Source of the DNA: an uncultured Ruminococcus sp.
GTDB taxonomy: Bacteria > Bacillota > Clostridia > Oscillospirales > CAG-272
Reading direction: 5' to 3'
Length of the DNA: 12,624 bases
NCBI GenBank assembly: GCA_902782785.1
Contig: CACZOH010000113.1
Coordinates: 1 to 12,624 of the forward strand
The position numbers and the translations under genes are program-made. Of this stretch, positions 1-6,990 are shown piece after piece (the stretch's first letter is position 1; each line of letters opens with the position of its first letter). The notes beneath the pieces were generated by a model, which saw nothing but the letters and a program-made list of their open reading frames with translations, did not search any database and was not told where the DNA came from.

Positions 1-392
1 ACGCAGAGCTCGTCGTCCTTATGCTCGTATTTTTCAGGCGCCGTTTCGAAAATATAAAGAGATTTCATCCTGTACTGCGGATCGACCGTGACCTTGCCGC
101 CCGCGCTTCCGGAGGGCCAGCGATCCTCGTCGTACAGCCACGACTGCATACCGACCTTTTCTCCGTGGTCGGCTGTCTTGTTTATAAGATCGAACCATTC
201 GTCGCCTAAGTACTCGGTTATAAGTCCGGCGCGGCTGTGCATGAAATAGCCGCCGAGACCCATTTCCTTCATAACGTCGACCTGACGCTGTAATTCCTTT
301 TCTTCAAGCTCTCCGTTCCAGCTCCAGAACGGCTTGCCGCGGTATTCGCCGCCGGGTGAATCGAACGTTTTTAAGAGTTCTGTTTTTTTCAT
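1..392 (-). CDS. Large glycoside hydrolase, GH106-like (N-terminal 130 residues; cut by window edge)
   Basis: The visible part is the first 130 residues of a protein that runs off the left edge. It starts at ATG 392 behind an AAAGGAT ribosome-binding site. Visible motifs are PFWSWNG (residues 21-27), MKEMGLGGYFMHSRAGL (41-57), YLGDEWF (61-67) and WLYDEDRWPSG (86-95 region). From memory these match the start of a family of large bacterial glycosidases related to GH106 alpha-L-rhamnosidases, where this stretch forms the first strands of a TIM-like barrel. No signal peptide is visible, so the protein is probably cytoplasmic. It lies 81 nt downstream of a solute-binding lipoprotein on the same strand, which suggests that imported plant or host glycan fragments are its substrate (inference). 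The catalytic residues lie outside the window. The exact family and the sugar released cannot be settled here. Confidence 0.7.
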   Translation of the reverse strand, partial: MKKTELLKTFDSPGGEYRGKPFWSWNGELEEKELQRQVDVMKEMGLGGYFMHSRAGLITEYLGDEWFDLINKTADHGEKVGMQSWLYDEDRWPSGSAGGKVTVDPQYRMKSLYIFETAPEKYEHKDDELC

Positions 393-434
393 ATTTTTAT
401 CCTTTCGGTTATTTATCGCGCATGCTGCGTAAAT

Positions 435-469
435 CGAAATAAGGCTGTCGCGGTGCGGCAGCCATTTCG
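435..469 (-). terminator. Stem-loop between the solute-binding protein gene and the glycosidase gene
   Basis: A 9-bp stem, GGCTGTCGC (443-451) with GCGGCAGCC (455-463), has one G-U pair and a 3-nt loop. It is extended by CGAAAT (435-440) pairing with ATTTCG (464-469) across an AA bulge. It starts 5 nt after the stop codon of the solute-binding protein. The downstream T-tract on the minus strand is broken (TTATTTCGATTT). It may therefore be a leaky terminator or an RNA-stabilising structure that leaves the binding protein more abundant than the glycosidase, a common pattern in sugar operons. Confidence 0.6.
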
Positions 470-473
470 TTTG

Positions 474-2000
474 TTATTTGAGCTTTTCAAAATCCTCAAC
501 AAGCTTACTCAACGCTTTGTTTATACGCGTGGTGTTCTTCTTTGTCGTGGATGCGATGTCGTTCGAGCCTTTCTTTACCATTGTACGCATAGCGGAGTAA
601 AGACCGGCGACCGCGCTTTCCTCGGCCATATATCCTATGTCGCAGGTACGGTTTGCGAATATGATCGGAAGCATATCGTAGGATTCAGCGTCGCGCGCGC
701 CCTTTGTCTTCAGCGATTTTTCGTAATAAGCGGGCGTTAAAATGTTCTTGCCTTCGACCGCGAGCGCCTGCATGAGCATTCCGGCGCGTTCAAGCTTTTC
801 ATTGTCGTTTTTCAGATTGCTCGTTATCATAGCGCAGAGCGTGACGGCGGCGACGGAGTGGGTGGTGTATTCCTTCTGCGCCTCGTCAAATTTCGGGCAC
901 GGGATTATACCGTAGTCCGTCTCCATTTCACGAAGTCTTATAGCGCACTGCATGACCTCGGAGTAGAACAGAGCTCTGTCCTCCTCGAACATCGCCTGAG
1001 CGAGCAGGTGAACGGCGGGGTTGACGCTTGAGAAATCGTGGCAGTCAAACGTGACCTTGTTCTTTGAGTAGTAAATGCTTATTATCTTGTCTATGATCGC
1101 GGAGTTGCGTTCGTTGTTGAAATCAAGATAAGGAACGTCGGAATTGTCTTTCCTGATTATCCTGCCGTCCGCGGCGTAGAAAAGTCCCTGTATGAAGTCT
1201 ATCGTCGTTGCGATGCCGAATTTATCCTTTTCATCGGGCTGGCTGTTGTTGTTCACGTCCTCGTAGAAATCCTTCGACAGCTCGTAAAGCTTGTCAAACG
1301 TCCATTTTCCTTCCTTGACGAGGCTGTAAATATCGAGGTCAAGGTTGTTCGCAAGCTTTTTGTTGAACATCATGACCCACGTCGCGTCGTTGTCCATGGT
1401 CGTTATCTCGCCCGTGGCAAAGTAGTTTATGCCGCCGATGGACGACTGGGACAGATACGACTGATCCCACACGTCGCTTGCAAGATCTATGTGAGGCACC
1501 GATTCAAGGTTGATGAGGTATCCGCTCTGCGCAAGCGTATAGGCGTTTGACATAACCTGCATTACGATATCGTATTCCTTGTCGCCCGAGGTTATATCCT
1601 TTTTGACAAGGTTTCCGATGGAGCCGCGCGTAGCGTCTTCTATAATGGTAGTCTTTATGCCGTATTTGTCCTCAAGCAGGGTCATTCTCGCGTAGACCGC
1701 GCTTTTGACCGGGTCGTCGCTGTCTTCCTCGGCAAAGAAGTCCCTGCACTCCCATTCGTTGTCTCCGTAGCCGGGGCAGAGGATAACGAATTCTTCGTTA
1801 TTGAATTTCCTCTCGGGTACGTAATACGTGTCCTCGGGTTCCGTTTCCGCTTCCGTTTCAGCCACCGTAGTGACGACGTCGGAATCTTTTGTTTCTGTGG
1901 CGCCCGCAATTGACGGGGTGTTTGTCTGACATCCCGCAAATACGGAAACACACGTCATCGCCGCAAGAAGAAGAGCTAAGACAGATAATCTTTTTTTCAT
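474..2000 (-). CDS. Extracellular solute-binding lipoprotein of a sugar-type ABC transporter
   Basis: This 508-residue protein is predicted to be anchored outside the membrane and to capture a ligand, probably an oligosaccharide, for an ABC importer. An in-frame ATG lies 12 codons upstream at 2036. I chose ATG 2000 because it follows AAAGGAT and begins a classic lipoprotein signal: MKKR, a hydrophobic core, then lipobox FAGC with Cys24 as the lipidation site. Residues 30-57 are an acidic, Thr/Glu-rich linker. The rest looks like a family 1 type binding protein fold, including WVMMFNKKLA (208-217) and GKWTFDKLYEL (231-241), typical of clostridial sugar-binding proteins. A calcium-loop-like stretch, DVNNNSQPDEKD (248-259), interrupts it. 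No permease or ATPase gene is in the window. They may lie beyond the glycosidase, or the protein may use a shared transporter. The ligand is not predictable from sequence. Confidence 0.87.
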   Translation of the reverse strand: MKKRLSVLALLLAAMTCVSVFAGCQTNTPSIAGATETKDSDVVTTVAETEAETEPEDTYYVPERKFNNEEFVILCPGYGDNEWECRDFFAEEDSDDPVKSAVYARMTLLEDKYGIKTTIIEDATRGSIGNLVKKDITSGDKEYDIVMQVMSNAYTLAQSGYLINLESVPHIDLASDVWDQSYLSQSSIGGINYFATGEITTMDNDATWVMMFNKKLANNLDLDIYSLVKEGKWTFDKLYELSKDFYEDVNNNSQPDEKDKFGIATTIDFIQGLFYAADGRIIRKDNSDVPYLDFNNERNSAIIDKIISIYYSKNKVTFDCHDFSSVNPAVHLLAQAMFEEDRALFYSEVMQCAIRLREMETDYGIIPCPKFDEAQKEYTTHSVAAVTLCAMITSNLKNDNEKLERAGMLMQALAVEGKNILTPAYYEKSLKTKGARDAESYDMLPIIFANRTCDIGYMAEESAVAGLYSAMRTMVKKGSNDIASTTKKNTTRINKALSKLVEDFEKLK

Positions 2001-2026
2001 ATTTATATCCTTTCGTATTTTTTTAT

Positions 2027-2055
2027 ATTGTACCACTAATGCGCCGCGTTGTCAA
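2027..2055 (-). promoter_or_regulatory. Promoter of the solute-binding protein gene
   Basis: On the minus strand, TTGACA (2055-2050) and TACAAT (2032-2027) are separated by exactly 17 bp, a near-perfect housekeeping sigma promoter. The start of transcription would be near 2020, giving a leader of about 20 nt that carries the AAAGGAT ribosome-binding site. Confidence 0.85.
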
Positions 2056-2100
2056 TAGAAACAGAGCAATATTATAATTGTAAAATTTTATTATAACCTC

Positions 2101-2129
2101 TTTTTTTATTAACATTAACGCGTTATAAT
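2101..2129 (+). promoter_or_regulatory. Probable promoter of the topoisomerase-SpoIID operon
   Basis: A consensus TATAAT lies at 2124-2129. At 17-bp spacing the upstream hexamer is TTTTTT (2101-2106), a poor -35 box inside a T-rich tract. An alternative, TTAACG (2115-2120) with GATAAT (2137-2142) at 16 bp, would start transcription almost on the ribosome-binding site (AGAAGGA, 2152-2158), so the first is preferred. It gives a leader of about 32 nt. Confidence 0.5.
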
Positions 2130-2167
2130 ATATACGGATAATTATAACTTCAGAAGGACGGTAGTAA

Positions 2168-4150
2168 ATGGCAAAAAAGACCATATCCAATGAGGATATC
2201 ACACAATTAAAAGGACCGGACAGAATAAGGCTGCGCCCGGGCGTCATGCTCGGCTCGGACGGCATAGACGCCGTTATTCAGACCGTGTTCGAGATAGTAT
2301 CGAACTCCATAGACGAGGCGAGAGAGGGCTACGGCGATCTTATCAACATAACCCTTTTTAACGACGATTCGGTCGAGGTGGAGGACTTCGGGCGCGGTAT
2401 CCCGCTCGATTATAACAACAAAGAGCAGAGATACAACTGGGAGCTCATTTTCTGCGAGCTTTACGCGGGCGGAAAATACAACAACAACTCCGAGAGCGGA
2501 AACTATGAATTTGCGATAGGCACGAACGGTCTGGGAGCCTGTTCAACGCAGTATTCGAGCGAATATATGAACGTAAGATCGTACCGCGACGGCTTCGTAT
2601 ATTCGATAGATTTCAAGGAAGGCTACGCGGTGACGGAGCTTACCAAAACGGAACTCTCGCGCAAGGAAAAGCGCACGGGCACCGTCATAAAGTGGAAGCC
2701 GGATATAAAGGTATTTACCGATATAAAGATTCCGCGCGACGTGCTTTCCGATATAATCCGCAAGCAGGCGATAGTCAACGCCGGACTGAAATTCCGTATG
2801 AGATTTCAGAACGAGGACGGGAATTTCGACGAGGCGGAGTATTACTACGAGCAGGGTATAAAAGAATACCTGACGGAGCTGGCGGGAGAAAGCATACTCA
2901 CTCAGCCCGTGTTCTGGCAGAGCGAGGGCGTAGGACGCGACCGCGAGGACAAACCCGAATATAAGGTCAAGTTTGAAATGACGTTCTGCTTTACAAAGGG
3001 CGTCGGAGAGCTTCAGTGCTTCCATAACTCAAGCTTTCTTGAAAACGGCGGCTCGCCCGAAAAAGCGGTACGCATGGCGTTCACCTCCGCGATAGACAAG
3101 TATTCAAAGACCGTCGGCAAAGCAAAGGCGGATATGCGCATACCGTTTTCCGACATAGCCGATTCGCTCGTTATTATTGTCAACAGCTTTTCGACATACT
3201 GTTCATACGAAAATCAGACGAAAAAGTCCATAAACAACAAATTCATATACGACTTTCTGACAAACTATATCAAGCGCAATCTTGAGATCTATTTCCTTGA
3301 GAAGCCGTCCGAGGCGGACGCTTTATATAAGCAGATTATCATAAACAAGAAAAGCAGAGAGGCAGCCGAGGCGGCGAGAGCCAACATAGTCAAGGAGCTT
3401 GCTCCCGCGACCGCGGATATCACAAAGCGCGTCGAAAAATTTGTGGACTGCCGCTCGCGCGATCCGCATGAGAGGGAGCTCTTCATAGTGGAGGGCGACT
3501 CGGCGCTGGGCTCCTGCAAGCTCGCGCGCGACCCGTATTTTCAGGCTGTGATGCCCGTACGCGGCAAAACTCTGAACTGCCTGAAAAGCACGGACGCGAA
3601 AATTCTTCAAAGCCAGATAATCATGGACCTTGTAAAGGTTCTCGGCTGCGGCGCGGAGATAAAAGCGGGCAAAAAGGGAGAATCCGCGTTCAATATCAAC
3701 AATCTGCGTTTCCATAAGATAATAATCTGCACGGATGCTGACGTTGACGGATTTCAGATAAGAACGCTTATTCTGACTATGTTCTACCGCCTGCTTCCCA
3801 CGCTCATATCCGAGGGGTACATTTATATAGCGGAATCTCCGCTTTACGAGATAACGTGCGGCAAGGAGACGGAATTTGCGTACGACGACAACGAGAAAGC
3901 GGATATACTGAAAAAGTACGAGGGCAAAAAGGTCGTGATACAGCGCAGCAAAGGTCTCGGCGAGAACGAAGCGGATATGATGAAGCTGACGACTATGTCG
4001 CCCGCGACACGCCGTCTGATAAGGATACAGCCGTGCAACGCCGAGGAAACATACGAAATGTTCGATACGCTTCTCGGCAACAACCTGGACGCAAGAAAAG
4101 AGTTTATTTCGGCGCACAGTGAAGAATATTACCAGGACGCCGATATATAA
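2168..4150 (+). CDS. parE: DNA topoisomerase IV subunit B (ParE-like ATPase/Toprim subunit)
   Basis: This 660-residue ATP-driven subunit of a type IIA topoisomerase would pair with the next gene product to pass one DNA duplex through another and separate linked chromosomes. ATG 2168 follows AGAAGGA by 9 nt. The GHKL ATPase domain shows FEIVSNSIDEA (E42, N46, D49), VEDFGRGIP (D73), AGGKYN (100-105) and ATP-lid-like GTNGLGA (118-124). The transducer carries the ATP-contacting QTK triad at 350-352. The Toprim domain has EGDSA (442-446), PVRGKTLN (463-470) and the metal motif DADVDG (523-528), followed by RSKGLGE (593-599). All key residues are present and the length is normal. It differs from gyrase B in several signature places: EGDSALGS replaces EGDSAGGS, and EDFGRG replaces xDNGRG. 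It resembles the topoisomerase IV clade I recall from Clostridia. A second gyrase-type role cannot be excluded, because the genome's gyrA/gyrB are not visible. Confidence 0.9.
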   Translation: MAKKTISNEDITQLKGPDRIRLRPGVMLGSDGIDAVIQTVFEIVSNSIDEAREGYGDLINITLFNDDSVEVEDFGRGIPLDYNNKEQRYNWELIFCELYAGGKYNNNSESGNYEFAIGTNGLGACSTQYSSEYMNVRSYRDGFVYSIDFKEGYAVTELTKTELSRKEKRTGTVIKWKPDIKVFTDIKIPRDVLSDIIRKQAIVNAGLKFRMRFQNEDGNFDEAEYYYEQGIKEYLTELAGESILTQPVFWQSEGVGRDREDKPEYKVKFEMTFCFTKGVGELQCFHNSSFLENGGSPEKAVRMAFTSAIDKYSKTVGKAKADMRIPFSDIADSLVIIVNSFSTYCSYENQTKKSINNKFIYDFLTNYIKRNLEIYFLEKPSEADALYKQIIINKKSREAAEAARANIVKELAPATADITKRVEKFVDCRSRDPHERELFIVEGDSALGSCKLARDPYFQAVMPVRGKTLNCLKSTDAKILQSQIIMDLVKVLGCGAEIKAGKKGESAFNINNLRFHKIIICTDADVDGFQIRTLILTMFYRLLPTLISEGYIYIAESPLYEITCGKETEFAYDDNEKADILKKYEGKKVVIQRSKGLGENEADMMKLTTMSPATRRLIRIQPCNAEETYEMFDTLLGNNLDARKEFISAHSEEYYQDADI

Positions 4151-4168
4151 AGGATAGGGACATCTGAA

Positions 4169-6406
4169 ATGGCAAGAAAAAAGAAAGTACAGCAAACAGA
4201 GGATCTGCCGGAGGCGGAGATCAAGGATCAGCTTATAGTAGACACGCTTGAAACGAACTATATGCCCTATGCGATGAGCGTTATCCTGAGCCGCGCGATA
4301 CCGGAGATAGACGGCTTCAAACCCGCGCACAGAAAACTGCTTTACACAATGTATAAGATGGGACTGCTTGACGGTCCGCGTACAAAATCGGCGAACGTCT
4401 GCGGAGAAACGATGAAGCTTAATCCCCACGGCGACGCCTCGATATACGATACCATGGTAAGGCTTACGCGCGCGAACGAGGCGCTTCTGCACCCGTTCGT
4501 CGACTCGAAGGGTACGTTCGGCAAGCAGTACAGCCGCGATATGGCGCCCGCGGCGCCGCGTTATACGGAGTGCAAGCTCGCGCCGATCTGCCGCGAGGTT
4601 TTGGGCGGCATAAATAAAAACGCCGTTGAAATGGTTGACAACTACGACGGCTCGATGAAGGAGCCGGTCCTGATGCCGACCGCGTATCCGAACATACTCG
4701 TTTCGGCAAATTCCGGTATCGCCGTCGGTATGGCGACAAATATCTGCTCGTTCAATTTAGGCGAGGTCTGCGACGGCACGATAGAGCTTTTGAAAAATCC
4801 GAAAACGTCGCCCGACAGGATGCTCGATATAATAAAAGGTCCCGATTTTCCGCTCGGCGCTCAGATCGTCTTTGACAGAGAGAAAATGAGAACGATATAC
4901 GAGACGGGAGCCGGCTCGTTCATAATGCGCTCGAAATACGCGTACGACCGGGAAAACAACTGCATAGACGTGCTTGAAATCCCTTATTCCACCTCTATCG
5001 AAAAGGTGATAGAGGAGGTCACGAAGGGCGTCGCCGAGGGCAAGATAAAAGAACTGTCCGACATACGCGACGAAATAGGCTACGAGGGCTTCCGCCTTAC
5101 GCTGGATCTCAAGCGCGGCACGGATCCCGAAAAACTCATGGCAAAGCTTTTCAGGATCACGTCGCTGCAGGACAGCTTTGCCTGCAACTTCAATATAATA
5201 ATCGACAAAAAGCCCGTCGTCTTAGGCGTGAACGACATCCTTCTCGAATGGATAAAATTCAGAATGGGCTGCGTGAAGCGCGAGCTTGAATTTGACCTCA
5301 ACACCAAGCGCGACAAGCTTCATCTGCTTCTGGGCCTCGGCAAAATACTGCTCGACATAGACAAAGCGATAGCGATAGTCAGAGGCACGGAAAAAGAAGC
5401 GGACGTCGTACCGAACCTGCAGAAAGCGTTCGACCTTACGGAAATACAGGCCGAATACGTTGCGGAAATAAAGCTCCGTTATCTCAACCGCGAATATATC
5501 TTGAACAGAGTAAAAGAGATATCTGCGCTGCAGGAGGAGATAAAGGATCTTGAAGAGACGATAAAGAGCGAAAAGCGCATAAAGGATATCATAATAAAAC
5601 AGCTTACCGAAATTAAGAAAAAATACGGTTTGCCGAGAAAGACGGAGATACTTTACGATACAAACGAGCTTCCCGAATACAAGCCCGACGAGGACGTGGA
5701 GAATTTCAATTTGTCCGCCGTATTCACAAAGCAGGGATTTTTCAAAAAAATACCTCTCACGTCTTTGCGGAGCGGAGAAAACCATCTGTTCAAGGATGGG
5801 GATTATATACTCTGCCGCGAAAACTCGGAGAATATTAAATCCGTGATATTCTTATCGGATAAGGGTCAGATGTACCGCGCAAAGCTCTCCGATTTCAAAT
5901 CTTGCAAGGCGTCGGATCTCGGCGACTATATACCCGCGAAGCTCGGCTTTGACGAGGGCGAGCGCGCCGTCTACATGAAGGTCGTCGACGATTATTCGGA
6001 CAAGCACAATATGATATATATTTTTGAGAACGGAAAGGGCGTAAAGGTCCCGATGTCGGCGTATGAGACAAAGGGCAACAGAAAGAAGCTGACGGGCGCG
6101 TACTCCACAAAATCACCGCTCGCCGCCGCGTTTTACGAGGATGAGCCGTTCAATATCGCGCTCGTCTCCGACGCAAAGCGCGCCATACTGTTCTCGACAA
6201 AGCTGATACCCGTAAAGCCCACGAGATCGGCGGGCGGCGTAACGCTGTTCTCGCTGAAAAAGGGACAGAAGATAGCCGCCGCTTTCCGCGAGGCGGATTC
6301 GCCTTATGAGAGCATTTCAAAATACAGAAAGATCAAGCTGCCCGCGACGGGCTCGCTTCTGGAAGAATTCGATATAAACGCACAGCAGGTCAAAATGGAT
6401 ATATGA
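4169..6406 (+). CDS. parC: DNA topoisomerase IV subunit A (ParC-like DNA-cleaving subunit)
   Basis: This 745-residue subunit cuts and rejoins DNA through a tyrosine and partners with the ParE-like protein 18 nt upstream. ATG 4169 follows AGGATAGGGA. The winged-helix/tower domain shows FKPAHRKLLY (50-59), NPHGDASIYDTM (85-96), APRYTE (128-133 region) with catalytic Tyr132 next to Arg131, and NSGIAVGMATNI (181-192). A coiled-coil arm is predicted at about 375-480. The C-terminal beta-pinwheel starts near 510 and seems to have about four recognisable blades, for example KGQMYRAKL (565-573), NGKGVKVPMSAY (621-632) and RSAGGVTLFSLKKGQKI (686-702). No gyrase-box QRRGGKG is seen, which favours topoisomerase IV over gyrase. 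The position matching E. coli GyrA Ser83 is Ala90, while the Asp87 match is kept (Asp94). The form GTFGKQYSRDMAPAAPRYTE is, from memory, typical of clostridial ParC. Confidence 0.92.
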   Translation: MARKKKVQQTEDLPEAEIKDQLIVDTLETNYMPYAMSVILSRAIPEIDGFKPAHRKLLYTMYKMGLLDGPRTKSANVCGETMKLNPHGDASIYDTMVRLTRANEALLHPFVDSKGTFGKQYSRDMAPAAPRYTECKLAPICREVLGGINKNAVEMVDNYDGSMKEPVLMPTAYPNILVSANSGIAVGMATNICSFNLGEVCDGTIELLKNPKTSPDRMLDIIKGPDFPLGAQIVFDREKMRTIYETGAGSFIMRSKYAYDRENNCIDVLEIPYSTSIEKVIEEVTKGVAEGKIKELSDIRDEIGYEGFRLTLDLKRGTDPEKLMAKLFRITSLQDSFACNFNIIIDKKPVVLGVNDILLEWIKFRMGCVKRELEFDLNTKRDKLHLLLGLGKILLDIDKAIAIVRGTEKEADVVPNLQKAFDLTEIQAEYVAEIKLRYLNREYILNRVKEISALQEEIKDLEETIKSEKRIKDIIIKQLTEIKKKYGLPRKTEILYDTNELPEYKPDEDVENFNLSAVFTKQGFFKKIPLTSLRSGENHLFKDGDYILCRENSENIKSVIFLSDKGQMYRAKLSDFKSCKASDLGDYIPAKLGFDEGERAVYMKVVDDYSDKHNMIYIFENGKGVKVPMSAYETKGNRKKLTGAYSTKSPLAAAFYEDEPFNIALVSDAKRAILFSTKLIPVKPTRSAGGVTLFSLKKGQKIAAAFREADSPYESISKYRKIKLPATGSLLEEFDINAQQVKMDI

Positions 6407-6414
6407 GGAGCGTT

Positions 6415-6990
6415 ATGAAAAGAAAAGCAGAGTTTATCAAAAAAACCGCGCTGACCGTTATATTCCTTGCGGTCATAATGTCTTCGTTCGCTTTCGGCGT
6501 AACGGAGAACTACACTACGGAAAACGACCCGCTCGTATCCTTGTCATACATAAACGGCGTCCTGACGCCCGCTTTTGAAAAATACGTTGACGAGAAGGTC
6601 AAAAACGTCTCCGTCGACGAGATAGCGGCGTCTCTCATGAACAACGAGAGCTTTAAGGAATACATAGCGTCCGTTATCGCCGCGCAGACTCACGGCGGCG
6701 TTTCCGGTTCCTCGGCAAGCGAGGAATTCATGACCGTGGAGCTTGCCGCGGGCAAGAAGATAACCGCTAACGGAAAGTGTGAGATTATCGTCCGCAAGGG
6801 ACAGGCGGCGGCTTTCTGCACGTCTGAGGGCGCGGTAAAGGATCTTTCCGCAAACAAGATCCTTTCAAACGGAGACGGCGTGACGCTCGGCAATTTTATT
6901 GAAATTTCGTTTTCGGGTGACGCGGGTATATTATCCCTGTACACCCCGACGGAAATACTTATAAGAGGAGAATTCATTGTCGGTGAGTAA
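6415..6990 (+). CDS. Exported protein of unknown function in the topoisomerase operon
   Basis: I cannot name this 191-residue protein. An ATG at 6403 overlaps the parC stop by 4 nt, but ATG 6415 follows GAGGAG (6405-6410) and is preferred, leaving 8 nt after parC. Residues 1-28 form a basic then hydrophobic signal peptide or membrane anchor. Then come ENDPLVSLSYINGVL (36-50), a charged, probably helical segment (52-90), a Gly/Ser linker (93-102), and a small beta-rich domain (105-190) with GKKI, EIIVRKGQA, GDGVTLGNFIEI and ILIRGEFI. From memory, this DPLVSLSY-plus-beta-domain layout recurs in uncharacterised envelope proteins of Clostridia. The two cysteines (122 and 135) could form a disulfide. 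The 14-nt overlap with the downstream SpoIID-family gene suggests coupled translation and a shared role at the cell surface or in the forespore envelope (inference). Confidence 0.8.
   Translation: MKRKAEFIKKTALTVIFLAVIMSSFAFGVTENYTTENDPLVSLSYINGVLTPAFEKYVDEKVKNVSVDEIAASLMNNESFKEYIASVIAAQTHGGVSGSSASEEFMTVELAAGKKITANGKCEIIVRKGQAAAFCTSEGAVKDLSANKILSNGDGVTLGNFIEISFSGDAGILSLYTPTEILIRGEFIVGE
6964..6970 (+). promoter_or_regulatory. Ribosome-binding site that sets the TTG start of the SpoIID-family gene
   Basis: AGAGGAG lies inside the end of the preceding gene, 6 nt before TTG 6977. The next in-frame candidate, GTG 6983, would be 12 nt away, and no in-frame ATG is close. TTG is therefore the most likely start, giving a 14-nt overlap with the upstream gene. 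Confidence 0.75.

Noticed and set aside
3323..4492. A 389-codon open frame on the minus strand across the parE/parC junction
   Set aside because: It is antisense to two clear topoisomerase genes, its translation is rich in Arg, Tyr and Phe with no domain, and no ribosome-binding site is evident. It mirrors codon bias of the plus strand.
2168..6406. DNA gyrase (gyrB-gyrA) as the identity of the topoisomerase pair
   Set aside because: The A subunit lacks a visible gyrase box and has a short pinwheel. Its cleavage-site spacing and wording match clostridial topoisomerase IV better. Gyrase is not fully excluded without seeing the rest of the genome.
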